A stretch of DNA of 64,000 nt from Neobittarella massiliensis (ex Bilen et al. 2018) (GTDB taxonomy: Bacteria; Bacillota; Clostridia; Oscillospirales; Ruminococcaceae): assembly GCF_900289145.1 (NCBI RefSeq), contig NZ_OKQO01000007.1, positions 124,001 through 188,000 of the forward strand, written 5' to 3'. The notes below the pieces were generated by a model that ran no database searches, was not told the DNA's origin, and saw only the letters and a list, made by a program, of their open reading frames with translations. Numbering within the stretch: the stretch's first letter is position 1; each line of letters opens with the position of its first letter. Below, one piece after another: positions 25,109-34,426 of this stretch. The position numbers were made by a program, and so were the translations under genes.

Positions 25109-27079
25109 ATGAAAAAGACGATGGCTCTGCTGTTGGCCGGCGCACTGCTGTGCAGTACCGCCGCCACCGCGGCCGCCGCCGACAGCGGCACCAAGTACAT
25201 CGATACCGCCGAGGAACTGGCACAGGCGATCAGCCAGCAGCAAGACGGCCAGCACTGGGTACTGGCCAGCGGCGAATACGACCTCAGCCAGGAGCTGATG
25301 GCGCAGTACGCCGATATTCAGATCGGTGGGCAGGGGGGCTTTTACTTCCCCATCACCGCCGACGATCTCACCGTGACCGGCAGCGGCGATACCGTGCTCA
25401 CCAGCAGCTACCAGACTGCCAACGGCGCCTGGGCCACCCAAAACTTTATTACGGTGGAAGGTGACGGAGTCACCCTGCAGGGGCTCGACCTGCACAGCAA
25501 GCAGGAGGTAAACAAGACCATTGAGGTACTGGGGCAAGACGTGTCGCTGCGCGACCTGGAGCTGCTGCCTACCAGCGATGGCAACAGCGGCTCGATCTAC
25601 TTTAACCCGCAAAACGGCGCCCGGAGCGTGGGCAGCGCCGTGCTGCAGAACGTGTCGCTGCATTCCTGGATCAGCGCCCGCAGCGACACGGTAGCCGGCG
25701 GCACGATCGCCCTCGACGGGGTCACCGTCGATTTTACCGGCCTCGACGAGTACGCCGCCAGCGGCTATGGCCCCATCTCACAAAACAGCTGTTTCGCGGT
25801 GCGGGGCGGTCTTACCGTCAAGGTAGATGACAGCGTGGCCGACCTGCAGCAGCAGGTAGTCAGCCGCCTGCCCGACGGCACCCGCCTGGAACTGGATGAC
25901 GGCACCTACTGCGCCAACCTGTCGGCGGCAGGCGACCTGACGGTGGTGGGCTCCTCCCGCAATGGGACCATCCTGCTCTTTGACGAGCAGGCCAGAAACC
26001 CCCAGAATTACGGCAGCAGCACCGTCAACCCGGTGGTGTACGGCGCCGGTGACCTGACCCTGTGCCACCTGACGGTGGCCGGACCCGCAGCCCAACACGG
26101 CGGCATCGACGGGGTGTATGGCCGCGGCGATCTGCACATCGAGGATGTGGCCATCACCGATATCCGCTGTGAGGGAGACGGCCAAAAGATCTGCGGCGTA
26201 CAGTGCGGCAAAGCCATATTGGCCGCGGGCAGCGGCGACGTGACGGTGCTGGATACCGCCATCACCGACTTCCAAAAACAGGCTATCGACGTAAACACCA
26301 GCGGTCATCTCACGGTATCCGGCTGCGAAATCCGCGGGGCCGGCAAGCAGGGCATCATCGCCCAAAACGGCATCGTGGTGCGCCAAGGCAGTGCCCAGAT
26401 ACAAAATACAGCCATCTCGGAGCTCGTTTATGAGGCCGACAACGAGTGGTCGCACGGCAGCGTGGGCGTGTACGCGCTGGGCGGCGCCCAGGTAGCCGCT
26501 GACGATGTGGTGCTAAAAGGAGTGGACAACACCTATGCCGCCGGCGACGAGGCGGCCATCACGGTGGTGGAGGACAACATCACCTACAAATTTACCGCCA
26601 CCAGCGATGAGCCCCAGATCGTAGAGATCCGGGCGCTGGAGATAAAGCTGGACCTGACCGAACTGAAACTAGAGATGGGCGCCACCGCCCGGCTCGGCGC
26701 TGTGGTAGAGCCCGCGAACACCACGCTGCCGCTCTGCTGGTCGAGCTCGAACGAGCAGGTCGCCACGGTAAAAGACGGTCTGATCACCACCACCGGTACC
26801 GGTGAGACCACCATTACCGCCACCGTGGGCGAGCTCTCGGCCAGCTGTGCCGTTGTGGTCACCGCCCCGGCCACCGAGCCCGAGCAGCCAGACCAAAAGC
26901 CCGACGAAAAAGACCCGGCCCCTGAGCAGCCCGACAAAGACGATACTCAGCCGCCGGCCGAGCAGACGCCGACAGACGAGGCGGCTGACACCGGCGAGCA
27001 CACGCTGCCGCTGCTGGCGCTGGCCACCGTATCGCTGGTGGCTGTCGGCGTCACCGCCGGCAAGCGCCGCCGTCGCTAA
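25109..27079 (+). CDS. Cell-surface beta-helix protein with BIG2 domain and sortase-like tail
   Basis: 656 residues. The ATG at 25109 follows AAGGAGAGG. A signal peptide covers residues 1-24 (cut after AAAA). The body (about 30-520) has repeated DLTV/GDLTV/GHLTV strands of a right-handed parallel beta-helix. A BIG2-like domain (about 525-590, SSSNEQVATVKDGLI) follows, then a Pro/Glu/Asp-rich wall-spanning stretch. The tail is AADTGE, a hydrophobic helix and KRRRR. The motif resembles the ANTGD tail of the adhesin at 8397. It may bind or act on glycans, but no catalytic residues were recognised. A terminator follows 38 bp later. Confidence 0.85.
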   Translation: MKKTMALLLAGALLCSTAATAAAADSGTKYIDTAEELAQAISQQQDGQHWVLASGEYDLSQELMAQYADIQIGGQGGFYFPITADDLTVTGSGDTVLTSSYQTANGAWATQNFITVEGDGVTLQGLDLHSKQEVNKTIEVLGQDVSLRDLELLPTSDGNSGSIYFNPQNGARSVGSAVLQNVSLHSWISARSDTVAGGTIALDGVTVDFTGLDEYAASGYGPISQNSCFAVRGGLTVKVDDSVADLQQQVVSRLPDGTRLELDDGTYCANLSAAGDLTVVGSSRNGTILLFDEQARNPQNYGSSTVNPVVYGAGDLTLCHLTVAGPAAQHGGIDGVYGRGDLHIEDVAITDIRCEGDGQKICGVQCGKAILAAGSGDVTVLDTAITDFQKQAIDVNTSGHLTVSGCEIRGAGKQGIIAQNGIVVRQGSAQIQNTAISELVYEADNEWSHGSVGVYALGGAQVAADDVVLKGVDNTYAAGDEAAITVVEDNITYKFTATSDEPQIVEIRALEIKLDLTELKLEMGATARLGAVVEPANTTLPLCWSSSNEQVATVKDGLITTTGTGETTITATVGELSASCAVVVTAPATEPEQPDQKPDEKDPAPEQPDKDDTQPPAEQTPTDEAADTGEHTLPLLALATVSLVAVGVTAGKRRRR

Positions 27080-27116
27080 TTTACCCGCTGACAGCAGCAA
27101 GACCCGGGCGACAGCT

Positions 27117-27156
27117 AAAAAAGGGACCGGCCCCACAGTGGGGGCCGGTCCCTTTT
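27117..27156 (+). terminator. Rho-independent terminator after the surface protein
   Basis: AAAAAAGGGACCGGCCCC and GGGGCCGGTCCCTTTTT with a short ACAGT loop; ideal stem and T-tract. Confidence 0.9.
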
Positions 27157-27215
27157 TGCGCACAGGCGCATAAGACGAGGGATGTAAACGGCGGTCGGTG
27201 CCGCCGGGCGAAACA

Positions 27216-28145
27216 CTAGTACTTGGCGGTGGCGAATACCAGCTCTTTGAACTTCGCCGCGTCGATCTCGGTGATGACGGTGCAGTTTTTGTCATCGGCT
27301 TCCAGGTCGTAGAGCAGCTGGCCGTAGCCGTCGGGGCTGCGCAGCTCGATATCGGCCCGGGCCTCGAAAGAGCCGGTGACGATGGAGGGGTCGATGAGCA
27401 CCGCGATAGCGGTGGGGTCGGGCATGGAGATGATATCTTTGCCGTAGGCGTTACGGTTCATCTCCAGCAGGCAGCGGTTGGAGTCGATAAAGAAGTCCCC
27501 CACCTCGGTGTGGTAGCTGCGCAGCACCGCCCGGTCGGCGGCGTCGATCTCGGTGTGGCCGTAGCACACATCGATGGGCACGAAGGTGGTGTGCATGCCG
27601 CTCTCCAGCACGATCTTCACCGCCTCGGCGTCGAGGGCGATATTGAACTCGGCGTTGGGGGTAAAGGCGTCGATCATCCGCCACTGGCCGCCCATCACCG
27701 TGAGGTTTTTCACCTTTTTCATCACCCGGGGCGCCAGCAGGATGGCGGCGGCGATGTTGGTCATGGGCCCGATGGCGCACAGCTCCAGCTCGCCGCTGTC
27801 GTCGGCGGCCACGATGTCCACGATCTTCTGCACCGCATTGCCGTCGGCCAGCGGCACATTCGGCTCGGGGTAGTTCATGTTGCCCAGACCGTCGGCGCCG
27901 TGAGCGCTCTCCGCCCGGTGCTCCAGCACCCGCAGCAGCGGTATCGCCAGGCCCTGATAGACCGGCGGCTGGTAGGTAGCCGCCTTTTGCACCGAGATGC
28001 GGGCGTTGCGGGAGGCCACCTGCAGCGGCACGTTGCCGTGCACGCAGGTGATGGCCTCCACGTGGATATTCTGGGCGCGCAGCGCCATGACCAGCGCGAC
28101 AGCGTCGTCGCTGGCTGTATCGGTATCGATGATAAATCTTCTCAT
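27216..28145 (-). CDS. Inosine/uridine-preferring nucleoside hydrolase, paralogue 1
   Basis: 309 residues. The calcium-binding N-terminal signature DTDTASDDAVAL, the middle AIGPMTNIA block and the C-terminal PDPTAIAVL segment define the nucleoside hydrolase family (Rih/IunH). It hydrolyses the N-glycosidic bond of ribonucleosides to ribose plus base in the cytoplasm. The ATG at 28145 follows AAAGG. It lies 42 bp downstream of a paralogue on the same strand. The pair differs in active-site surroundings (VCYGHTEI here, VCKRAASP in the other), suggesting different base preferences. Confidence 0.93.
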   Translation of the reverse strand: MRRFIIDTDTASDDAVALVMALRAQNIHVEAITCVHGNVPLQVASRNARISVQKAATYQPPVYQGLAIPLLRVLEHRAESAHGADGLGNMNYPEPNVPLADGNAVQKIVDIVAADDSGELELCAIGPMTNIAAAILLAPRVMKKVKNLTVMGGQWRMIDAFTPNAEFNIALDAEAVKIVLESGMHTTFVPIDVCYGHTEIDAADRAVLRSYHTEVGDFFIDSNRCLLEMNRNAYGKDIISMPDPTAIAVLIDPSIVTGSFEARADIELRSPDGYGQLLYDLEADDKNCTVITEIDAAKFKELVFATAKY

Positions 28146-28187
28146 TGCACTCAGCCTTTCTGCAAAGTCTCTGCCGGCTACGCGGCC

Positions 28188-29156
28188 TTACCGTTTGAGC
28201 ATGTCGTAGAGGTAGGTCTTAAAGCCCGGCCCATCCATGGTCTTGACCACCATGTGGGTCAGGTGCTCGGCCATGCCCTCCATAATGGTCTTTTTTAAGC
28301 GGGTCGCGTTGGTCTGGCCGTGGGTGCGGCTGCCGGAAGTATCCACCTGGATGTTGCAGGCAAAGCTCTCTTTTATAAGGCCCGGGCGCAGGGCAGCAGC
28401 CACGGCGGTGGGGTCGGCCAGACCCAGGACCTCGTTTTTATAGGCTTTTTTGTTGTAGTCGATAAGCGTTTTGTTGCAGTCGATGCAAAAGCGCGCCAGG
28501 TCGGTGCCGATATCTTTGATGGCGGCCATTTCGGCGGCGCTCAGGCGGCAGTCGTCATCGGGGCTGGCGGCGCGCTTACACACCTCCAGCGGCACCATGG
28601 TGATGGGCACGCCAAAGCGGCAGACGATCTGCGCCGCCTCCGGGTCGGAGAGGATGTTAAACTCCGACACACCACGAGGGCTGCCGTAACCCAGCTGGCT
28701 GCCGCCCATCACGGTGATGCGGCGCAGCTTTTTCATGATGGCCGGCTCCAGGGTGATGGCGATGGCCACGTTGGTCAGCGGCCCCAGGGTGATGAGCTCG
28801 ATATCCTCGTCGCAGGTATCGATGATGCGCAACATGGCCTGTACCGCACCTTCTTTTTCGGGCTGGTGCACCGGGTCGGGGTAGCCGATATCGCCCAGGC
28901 CGTCTTGGCCGTGGATGTGCGAGGCGTCGAGCCGCTGGCCGATGAGCGGTTTTTCGGCGCCCACGTACACCGGCGGCAGGTCGTCGCCGCCCACCATATC
29001 CAGGGTGATCAGCGCGTTGCGCACCGCCGTTTGCAGCGGCACGTTGCCGGCCACCACGGTGATGGCGGCCACCTTGCAGCTGGGGTCTTTCAGGGCCATG
29101 GCCAGCGCTACGGCGTCGTCGCTGGCGGTATCGGTGTCGATAATGTACTTTGCCAC
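28188..29156 (-). CDS. Inosine/uridine-preferring nucleoside hydrolase, paralogue 2
   Basis: 322 residues with the same DTDTASDDAVALAMAL signature and LGPLTNVAIAI block as its downstream paralogue, plus PDPEAAQIV- and DPTAVAAAL-type segments. The GTG start follows AAGGAGG with good spacing. It is the first gene of the two-gene operon and is transcribed away from a Crp/Fnr-type regulator gene across a 283-bp gap. A TGG-TATGAT extended -10 (minus strand, near 29221) may drive it. Together the pair would feed free bases and ribose to salvage pathways. Confidence 0.93.
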   Translation of the reverse strand: MAKYIIDTDTASDDAVALAMALKDPSCKVAAITVVAGNVPLQTAVRNALITLDMVGGDDLPPVYVGAEKPLIGQRLDASHIHGQDGLGDIGYPDPVHQPEKEGAVQAMLRIIDTCDEDIELITLGPLTNVAIAITLEPAIMKKLRRITVMGGSQLGYGSPRGVSEFNILSDPEAAQIVCRFGVPITMVPLEVCKRAASPDDDCRLSAAEMAAIKDIGTDLARFCIDCNKTLIDYNKKAYKNEVLGLADPTAVAAALRPGLIKESFACNIQVDTSGSRTHGQTNATRLKKTIMEGMAEHLTHMVVKTMDGPGFKTYLYDMLKR

Positions 29157-29282
29157 TTTTCTGCCTCCTTATGTCTGGGCGCGCCGGGGATGCCCCGGCG
29201 CCGGTCGTTGTCTCTATCATACCAGCCTTTTTGCCGGCGCCGGTAGGACGGATGTCCCCAACTTTTACGGCGCGCCGTCCGG

Positions 29283-29311
29283 TTGCTTTTTTGGGTGGGC
29301 TGTGCTACCAT
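29283..29311 (+). promoter_or_regulatory. Promoter of the Crp/Fnr-type regulator
   Basis: TTGCTT (29283-29288), a 17-nt spacer and TACCAT (29306-29311) preceded by TGTGC (extended -10). It lies in the divergent region shared with the nucleoside hydrolase operon. Confidence 0.55.
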
Positions 29312-29439
29312 TTTTTTAGAAGACCAGGGCCCGCATGCGGCCGCCGCTCTTAAAGCGGTAGAGTACATCTGCGCAGCGGCGACAGGCGCAGCACAAGACC
29401 GGGCAGCGGTCCGGCCCGCACACATCAGGGGGTGACAAA

Positions 29440-30072
29440 TTGGCGCGAAGATCGATGGAGGCGCTGCTCGCCGGCGCCCCGGCCAGCGTACAGGAGAAGT
29501 TTACCCGCATCCGGCTGCGCCACGGCAAAAAGCTGGTGCACATGGGCCAGACCGGCGGCCCGGTATACGTGCTGCTGCAGGGCATGTGCAAGGTGTCGGC
29601 AGTGGGGCCCTCCGGCTCGCTGATGGCGGTCACCATCTACCGCCCCTGGGACCTGATCGGCGAGGCGGAGGTGGTGGACGACACGCCGGCCCTGTGCGAT
29701 ATCACCGCGCTGGGCGACTGCGAGCTGCTGGTCATGGACCGCGATACCTTTTTTTCATGGATGCAGCTGGACTTTGAGTTCGCCAAATATCTGGTGGGCA
29801 GCTTGGCGCAAAAACTGGGCTACTTCACCGAGAATGCAGTGACCCAGGTGACCCTGCCGCTGCGGGACCGGCTGTACTGCCTGGTGCAGGAGCAGTGCGG
29901 GGCCGACGGGGTGCTGCGCTTTGAAAAGCAGCTGCTGGCCGAACAGTTGGGCACCAGCCTGCGCAGCCTCAACCGCACCATAAAAGAGCTGGTGGCCGAG
30001 GGGCGGTTGTGCTACCGGGGCGGGCTGTTGGTGCTGCCCCCGGCCGAGCGCCCGCGCGCTGTTTCTCGCTGA
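29440..30072 (+). CDS. Crp/Fnr-family transcriptional regulator
   Basis: 210 residues. The N-terminal cyclic-nucleotide-binding-type beta barrel (about 15-125) includes GPVYVLLQGMCKVSA, and a C-terminal helix-turn-helix (about 165-200, LLAEQLGTSLRSLNRTIKEL) follows. The TTG start has AGGGGGT ahead of it. No N-terminal FNR-type cysteine cluster is visible, so oxygen sensing by an Fe-S cluster is unlikely; the ligand is unknown. Divergence from the nucleoside hydrolase operon suggests it controls those genes. A perfect palindromic terminator follows. Confidence 0.9.
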   Translation: MARRSMEALLAGAPASVQEKFTRIRLRHGKKLVHMGQTGGPVYVLLQGMCKVSAVGPSGSLMAVTIYRPWDLIGEAEVVDDTPALCDITALGDCELLVMDRDTFFSWMQLDFEFAKYLVGSLAQKLGYFTENAVTQVTLPLRDRLYCLVQEQCGADGVLRFEKQLLAEQLGTSLRSLNRTIKELVAEGRLCYRGGLLVLPPAERPRAVSR

Positions 30073-30143
30073 TATACCGCTTTTATTATTGACGGGTGTG
30101 CGCGTTAACCGCTGTCATGCGCCTGTCGCCCCGCCAAAATATA

Positions 30144-30186
30144 AAGAGAGCCGGCCGAACGCTATAGGCGTTCGGCCGGCTCTCTT
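30144..30186. terminator. 19-bp perfect bidirectional terminator
   Basis: AAGAGAGCCGGCCGAACGC (30144-30162) and its exact complement (30168-30186), lying between the convergent regulator (+) and MATE (-) genes. Confidence 0.85.
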
Positions 30187-30255
30187 CTCTATATCACGAT
30201 CACACGGCTAGATGACCGGTTGATCGCAGCTGACAGACAGCGCGCCGATGGCAGG

Positions 30256-31656
30256 CTAGTCCACATCCCCCAGGTAGCGGATCTCCTGGTCGTAGATGCG
30301 GCGGAACAGCCCTACCGAGAAGACGATACACACCAGCTCGGCGATGGGGAATGCCAGCCACACGCCGGTGGCGCCCAGACCGGTGCGGCTGAGCAGGAAG
30401 GCGACCGGCAGGATCACCACCAGCTGCCGCAGGATGGAGGTGAACAGGCTGGCCGTGCCGTGGCCGGTGGCCTGAAACGAGGTGGAGAACACGATGCTCA
30501 CCGCGGCGGTGATAAAGCAGGCGCTGAGGATGTGCATGGCCGGGATACCGGTAGACATCATATCTGCCGAGGCGTTGAACATCTGCAGCAGCTGCCGGGG
30601 GAAGAGGTTAAACAGCAGCGTGCCCAGCACCATGATGCCCACGGCGATACACTCGCCGATCTTGATGGCGCTGATGAGCCGCTTTTTGTTCTTGGCGCCG
30701 AAGTTGTACCCCATGATGGGCATGAGGCCCTGGGTGAGACCGAACACCGGCATGAATACGAACGACTGCAGCTTGTTGTACACGCCCATCACCGCCACCG
30801 CCGCCTGCGAGAAGCCGATGAGGATGGCGTTGAGGCCCATGGTCATAAACGAGCCGATAGACTGCATGATGATGGAGGGAAAGCCCACCCGGTAGATGTC
30901 TTTGAGGATCTTGCCGTCGGGTCGAAAGCCCTTAAAGTGCACCTTCACTTCGTGCTCCTTTTTAAACAGCACGAAGATGCCCAGCAGCATGCCCAGTATC
31001 TGGCCGGCCACGGTGGCGATCGCCGCCCCCAGCACGCCCATTTTGGGCATGCCGAACCAGCCGAAGATGAAGATGGGGTCTAGGATGATATTGGTGATGG
31101 CGCCGGTGAGCTGGAACATCATGGGCCAGATCATGTTGCCGGTAGCCTGCAGTATCTTCTCGCAGCTGATCTGCACGAAAGAGCCAAACGACAGGATGGT
31201 CACCACGTACCCGTAGTCGCAACCCATCTTAATGACCTCGGCGTCGCCGGTAAAAGCCCCAAAAAAGGGCTTTATGAACAGCGCCCCCAAAATGGCGAAC
31301 ACGATACCGCTGGCCAGCCCCAGAAACATGCCGTGGCTGGCGGCCTTGTCGGCCTCGTCAAAGCGCTTCTCGCCCAGCCGGCGCGAGATCAGCGAGTTGA
31401 GGCCCACGCCGGTACCTACACCCACGGCGATGAGCAGCTGCTGCACCGGGAAAGCCAGCGATACCGCCGTCAGCGCCTTCTCGCCGATCTGGGCCACATA
31501 CATGCTGTCGACGATGTTGTACAGCGCCTGGATGAGCATGGAAAAAATGGCCGGCAAACTCATGCTGACGATAAGCTTCATCATAGGCGCATGGCCCATC
31601 TTGTTTTTCTGCTGTTGTTCGGCGGCGGGCGCCGAGACCTTTTTGTTTTCAGACAT
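30256..31656 (-). CDS. MATE-family multidrug/cation exporter
   Basis: 466 residues with about twelve hydrophobic helices arranged as two similar halves, typical of MATE exporters that couple drug efflux to Na+ or H+. The family segments SLPAIFSMLIQALYNIVD (helix 1) and the matching second-half segment VGFPSIIMQSIGSFMTMGLN are visible. The cytoplasmic N-terminus carries a Lys/Gln-rich stretch. The ATG follows AAAGGAGG. A ~145-nt leader containing a terminator precedes it, so expression is probably controlled by attenuation. The substrate is not predictable. Confidence 0.93.
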   Translation of the reverse strand: MSENKKVSAPAAEQQQKNKMGHAPMMKLIVSMSLPAIFSMLIQALYNIVDSMYVAQIGEKALTAVSLAFPVQQLLIAVGVGTGVGLNSLISRRLGEKRFDEADKAASHGMFLGLASGIVFAILGALFIKPFFGAFTGDAEVIKMGCDYGYVVTILSFGSFVQISCEKILQATGNMIWPMMFQLTGAITNIILDPIFIFGWFGMPKMGVLGAAIATVAGQILGMLLGIFVLFKKEHEVKVHFKGFRPDGKILKDIYRVGFPSIIMQSIGSFMTMGLNAILIGFSQAAVAVMGVYNKLQSFVFMPVFGLTQGLMPIMGYNFGAKNKKRLISAIKIGECIAVGIMVLGTLLFNLFPRQLLQMFNASADMMSTGIPAMHILSACFITAAVSIVFSTSFQATGHGTASLFTSILRQLVVILPVAFLLSRTGLGATGVWLAFPIAELVCIVFSVGLFRRIYDQEIRYLGDVD

Positions 31657-31696
31657 AAATTTTAATCCTCCTTTGCCAGCGCAGCGGACCCCTCAC

Positions 31697-31727
31697 AAAA
31701 AAAGACGACCAACAAGGTGTTGGTCGT
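31697..31727 (-). terminator. Attenuator-type terminator in the MATE leader
   Basis: On the minus strand, ACGACCAACA and TGTTGGTCGT form a 10-bp stem with a 3-nt loop, then C and T7. It lies between the promoter and the ribosome binding site of the MATE gene. Confidence 0.8.
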
Positions 31728-31837
31728 GTTTCTCTTCGGAGTTCCTCGAAGTTGGCCTTACCGGGCCAAATTTGAAGTGCCGCTGCGCGTCACTACTTTC
31801 TAGTAGCTAGTATATGCCCATCTGCGGCAAATGTCAA
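31728..31837 (-). promoter_or_regulatory. MATE promoter and hairpin-rich leader
   Basis: On the minus strand a near-perfect promoter, TTGACA (31837-31832), a 17-nt spacer and TATACT (31814-31809), starts RNA near 31802. Three small hairpins follow before the terminator: GTGACGC...GCGGCAC, TTGGCC...GGCCAA and CTTCG...CGAAG. This suggests ligand- or ribosome-controlled attenuation. I do not recognise a known riboswitch class. Confidence 0.65.
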
Positions 31838-32071
31838 CACAGCGGGGAAAAAGAAAATTTTGGGCGCGGTGAAGGGCATGCGGCAGTTCTGTGGTCTCGG
31901 GTCGGCCACGGCTCCCCGCGGGGGGCTTTGCCGCGGGCAAAATACGGGCGCGAGCGGCTGTTTTTCATCCACTGTTCACAAAGGCACTGTATGCTGTGGT
32001 ACAATAAGCAAAAAAAGCGCTGCCGCCGGCCACGTTGTCGGCGGCGGGCAGTGTGAGGAGGCGCATTTTTC

Positions 32072-32752
32072 ATGCGGCTGTTGATCGTAGACGACGAGGC
32101 CAAGATCCGCCAGCTGATCGCCAAATACGCGGTCTTCGAGGGGTACGAGGTGGCCGAGGCCGGCGACGGGCTGGAAGCAATCGAGCTCTGCCGCGACCAG
32201 CACTTCGATCTCATCATCTTAGACATCATGATGCCCCAGCTCGACGGGTTCTCCACCTGCCGCGAGCTGCGCAAATTCTGCGCCACTCCGGTGCTCATGC
32301 TCTCGGCCAGGGGCGAGGAGTTCGACCGCATCCACGGTTTTGAGCTGGGGGTGGACGACTACGTCACCAAGCCGTTTTCGCCCAAAGAGCTGATGATGCG
32401 GGTGGCGGCCATCATCAAGCGGGCCGCCGGCGCCGTGCCCGGCATGGAGGACGGCAAAGAGATCTACACCACCACCGGCCTGGTGGTCGACTTCACCGCC
32501 CGCATGGTCAAGGTGGACGGCGAGGTGGTGGACATGTCCCCCAAGGAGTACGACCTGCTGTTTTACATGGTGCGCAACCGCGGTATCGCCCTGACCCGCG
32601 AAAAGCTCATCACCGCCGTGTGGGGATACGACTTCTACGGCGACGAGCGCACGCTGGACACCCATATCAAGCTGCTGCGCAAGCGGCTGCGGGAGCACGC
32701 CGGGCTCATCACTACACTGCGGGGAGTGGGGTATCGCTTTGAAGACCAGTAG
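32072..32752 (+). CDS. OmpR-family response regulator
   Basis: 226 residues. The receiver domain has D7/D8 acidic residues, phospho-acceptor D51 (LIILDIMMPQ), S79 in place of the common Thr, and K100 (VTKPFSPKE). A C-terminal winged helix ends in LRGVGYRFEDQ. The ATG follows GAGGAGG. The kinase gene starts inside its last codons (14-nt overlap), so the two are co-translated. A weak TTCACA-19-TACAAT promoter lies ~70 bp upstream. Its proximity to the divergent MATE exporter may hint at a target, but no shared motif was found. Confidence 0.95.
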   Translation: MRLLIVDDEAKIRQLIAKYAVFEGYEVAEAGDGLEAIELCRDQHFDLIILDIMMPQLDGFSTCRELRKFCATPVLMLSARGEEFDRIHGFELGVDDYVTKPFSPKELMMRVAAIIKRAAGAVPGMEDGKEIYTTTGLVVDFTARMVKVDGEVVDMSPKEYDLLFYMVRNRGIALTREKLITAVWGYDFYGDERTLDTHIKLLRKRLREHAGLITTLRGVGYRFEDQ

Positions 32753-34310
32753 ACCCAGGCGCCAGATCAGTATTCGGGCCAAGCTGTCGCTGTATCTTTT
32801 GGGGTTCGTGGTGGTATCGCTGGCGCTGCTGTGGCTGTTTCAGGTGGTGTTTTTAGAGAGCTTTTACCGCTCTATCAAAGAAAAACACCTGCGCGCGGGC
32901 GCGCTCAGCGCCATCAGCCAGATACAGGACAGCAGCGACATCGACGACACGCTCGAGAAGATCGCCGCCCAGGAAGGGGTGAGCTTTGCGCTGTATAACG
33001 CCGACGGGGTGCTCATCAGCTGCGCCGGCACCGGGCCCCAAAACAGCCTGGGCAAGCTCAGTGCCCAAAGTGCCCAGGCACTGCGGCATAAAGTGCTCTC
33101 GGCAGAGGACCCGCTGGTAGACCTCACCGACGAGTGGGCCATGTGGTCGGCGGCGGGCAAGAGCTGGCAAAAAGAGCACCAGCCGGTACAGGACCTCACC
33201 CCCAGGCTGGAGGAGCAGCTGGGCGAAGACGGCGGTCTGCCCCAGCTGCAGGAGCGCGTCGTCGGTCCCACCCAGCAAGACAGCCTCTCGGGCAAAGGCG
33301 GGGTACAGACCATGCTGTGGGGCGGCACCGTACAACAGCAGAATAAAAGCTATATGCTGCTGGCCAGCGCGGTCATCACCCCGGTCAGCAGCACTCGTGA
33401 GGCCATCCAGACCGAACTGGTGTACATCAGCTTAGTGCTGGTGGCGCTCTCGATCCTGCTGGCCTGGCTGCTCTCGAAAAAGATCACTTCCCCCATCGTC
33501 TTGCTCAACAGTGCGGCCAAAAAGCTGGCCGCCGCCGACTACTCGGCCTCGTTTTACCAGACCGGCTACCGCGAGATCGCCGAGCTCAGCCAAACGCTGG
33601 AGCACACCGCCAGCGAGCTGCAGAAGATCGAGCGGCTGCGACGGGAGCTCATCGCCAACATCTCCCACGATCTGCGCACCCCGCTGACCCTGATCACCGG
33701 TTACGGCGAGGTGATGCGCGACCTGCCCGGCGAGAACACGCCGGAGAACCTGCAGGTCATCATCGACGAGGCCCGCCGCCTGAGCAGTCTGGTCACCGAC
33801 ACACTGGACCTCTCGCAGCTGCAGGCCGGGGTGCAGACGCTGAGCACCTCGCCTTTCGATCTCACCCAGCTGGTGCAAAACGTGGTCACCCGCTACGGAG
33901 CCATGCTCAAAGAGCAGGGCTATCAGCTGCAGTTTGATCGGGGCGGCAGCGATGAGGACCAGTGGGTAGAGGCCGACGAGAACAAGATCTACCAGGTGGT
34001 GTATAACCTGGTGGGCAACGCCGTCACCTACACCGGCGCGGACAAGCAGGTGCTGGTGCGCCAGCGGGTGCAGGGGGACATGGTCACCATCGAGGTGCTC
34101 GACACCGGTGAGGGAATAGAGCCGCAGATGCTGCCCCACATCTGGGAGCGCTACTACAAAGGGGAGAGCGCCCACAAGCGGCCCACCGCCGGTACCGGCC
34201 TGGGGCTCTCTATCGTCAAGGGCTGTCTCGAACTGCACCACACCCCGTACGGGGTCAAGAGCGAGCCCGGGCTGGGCAGCTGCTTCTGGTTTTCACTCAA
34301 GCGGCTGTAG
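32739..34310 (+). CDS. Sensor histidine kinase
   Basis: 523 residues: two membrane helices (about 15-40 and 225-246) flank an extracytoplasmic sensor domain of ~180 residues. A HAMP linker, HisKA with H310 (ANISHDLRTPLTLITGYGE) and a complete HATPase domain follow: N-box YNLVGNAV, G1 box DTGEGI, G2 box GTGLGLSIVKG. The TTG start lies within the response-regulator gene and is preceded by GGGGT. The two genes form one operon closed by a terminator. The signal is unknown. Confidence 0.95.
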   Translation: MKTSRPRRQISIRAKLSLYLLGFVVVSLALLWLFQVVFLESFYRSIKEKHLRAGALSAISQIQDSSDIDDTLEKIAAQEGVSFALYNADGVLISCAGTGPQNSLGKLSAQSAQALRHKVLSAEDPLVDLTDEWAMWSAAGKSWQKEHQPVQDLTPRLEEQLGEDGGLPQLQERVVGPTQQDSLSGKGGVQTMLWGGTVQQQNKSYMLLASAVITPVSSTREAIQTELVYISLVLVALSILLAWLLSKKITSPIVLLNSAAKKLAAADYSASFYQTGYREIAELSQTLEHTASELQKIERLRRELIANISHDLRTPLTLITGYGEVMRDLPGENTPENLQVIIDEARRLSSLVTDTLDLSQLQAGVQTLSTSPFDLTQLVQNVVTRYGAMLKEQGYQLQFDRGGSDEDQWVEADENKIYQVVYNLVGNAVTYTGADKQVLVRQRVQGDMVTIEVLDTGEGIEPQMLPHIWERYYKGESAHKRPTAGTGLGLSIVKGCLELHHTPYGVKSEPGLGSCFWFSLKRL

Positions 34311-34350
34311 GCGCCGGTCGGTGTCTTTGTCGTCCTCCTTCTATAAGATA

Positions 34351-34384
34351 GACAGCGCGCCCAGCATCTGCTGGGCGCGCTGTC
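34351..34384. terminator. Bidirectional terminator after the two-component operon
   Basis: GACAGCGCGCCCAGCA and its exact complement with a TC loop (34351-34384), between convergent genes. Confidence 0.8.
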
Positions 34385-34426
34385 TGTCTCTCATTTTATT
34401 TCTGCCCGGGCGGCCACAGCAGCAGC

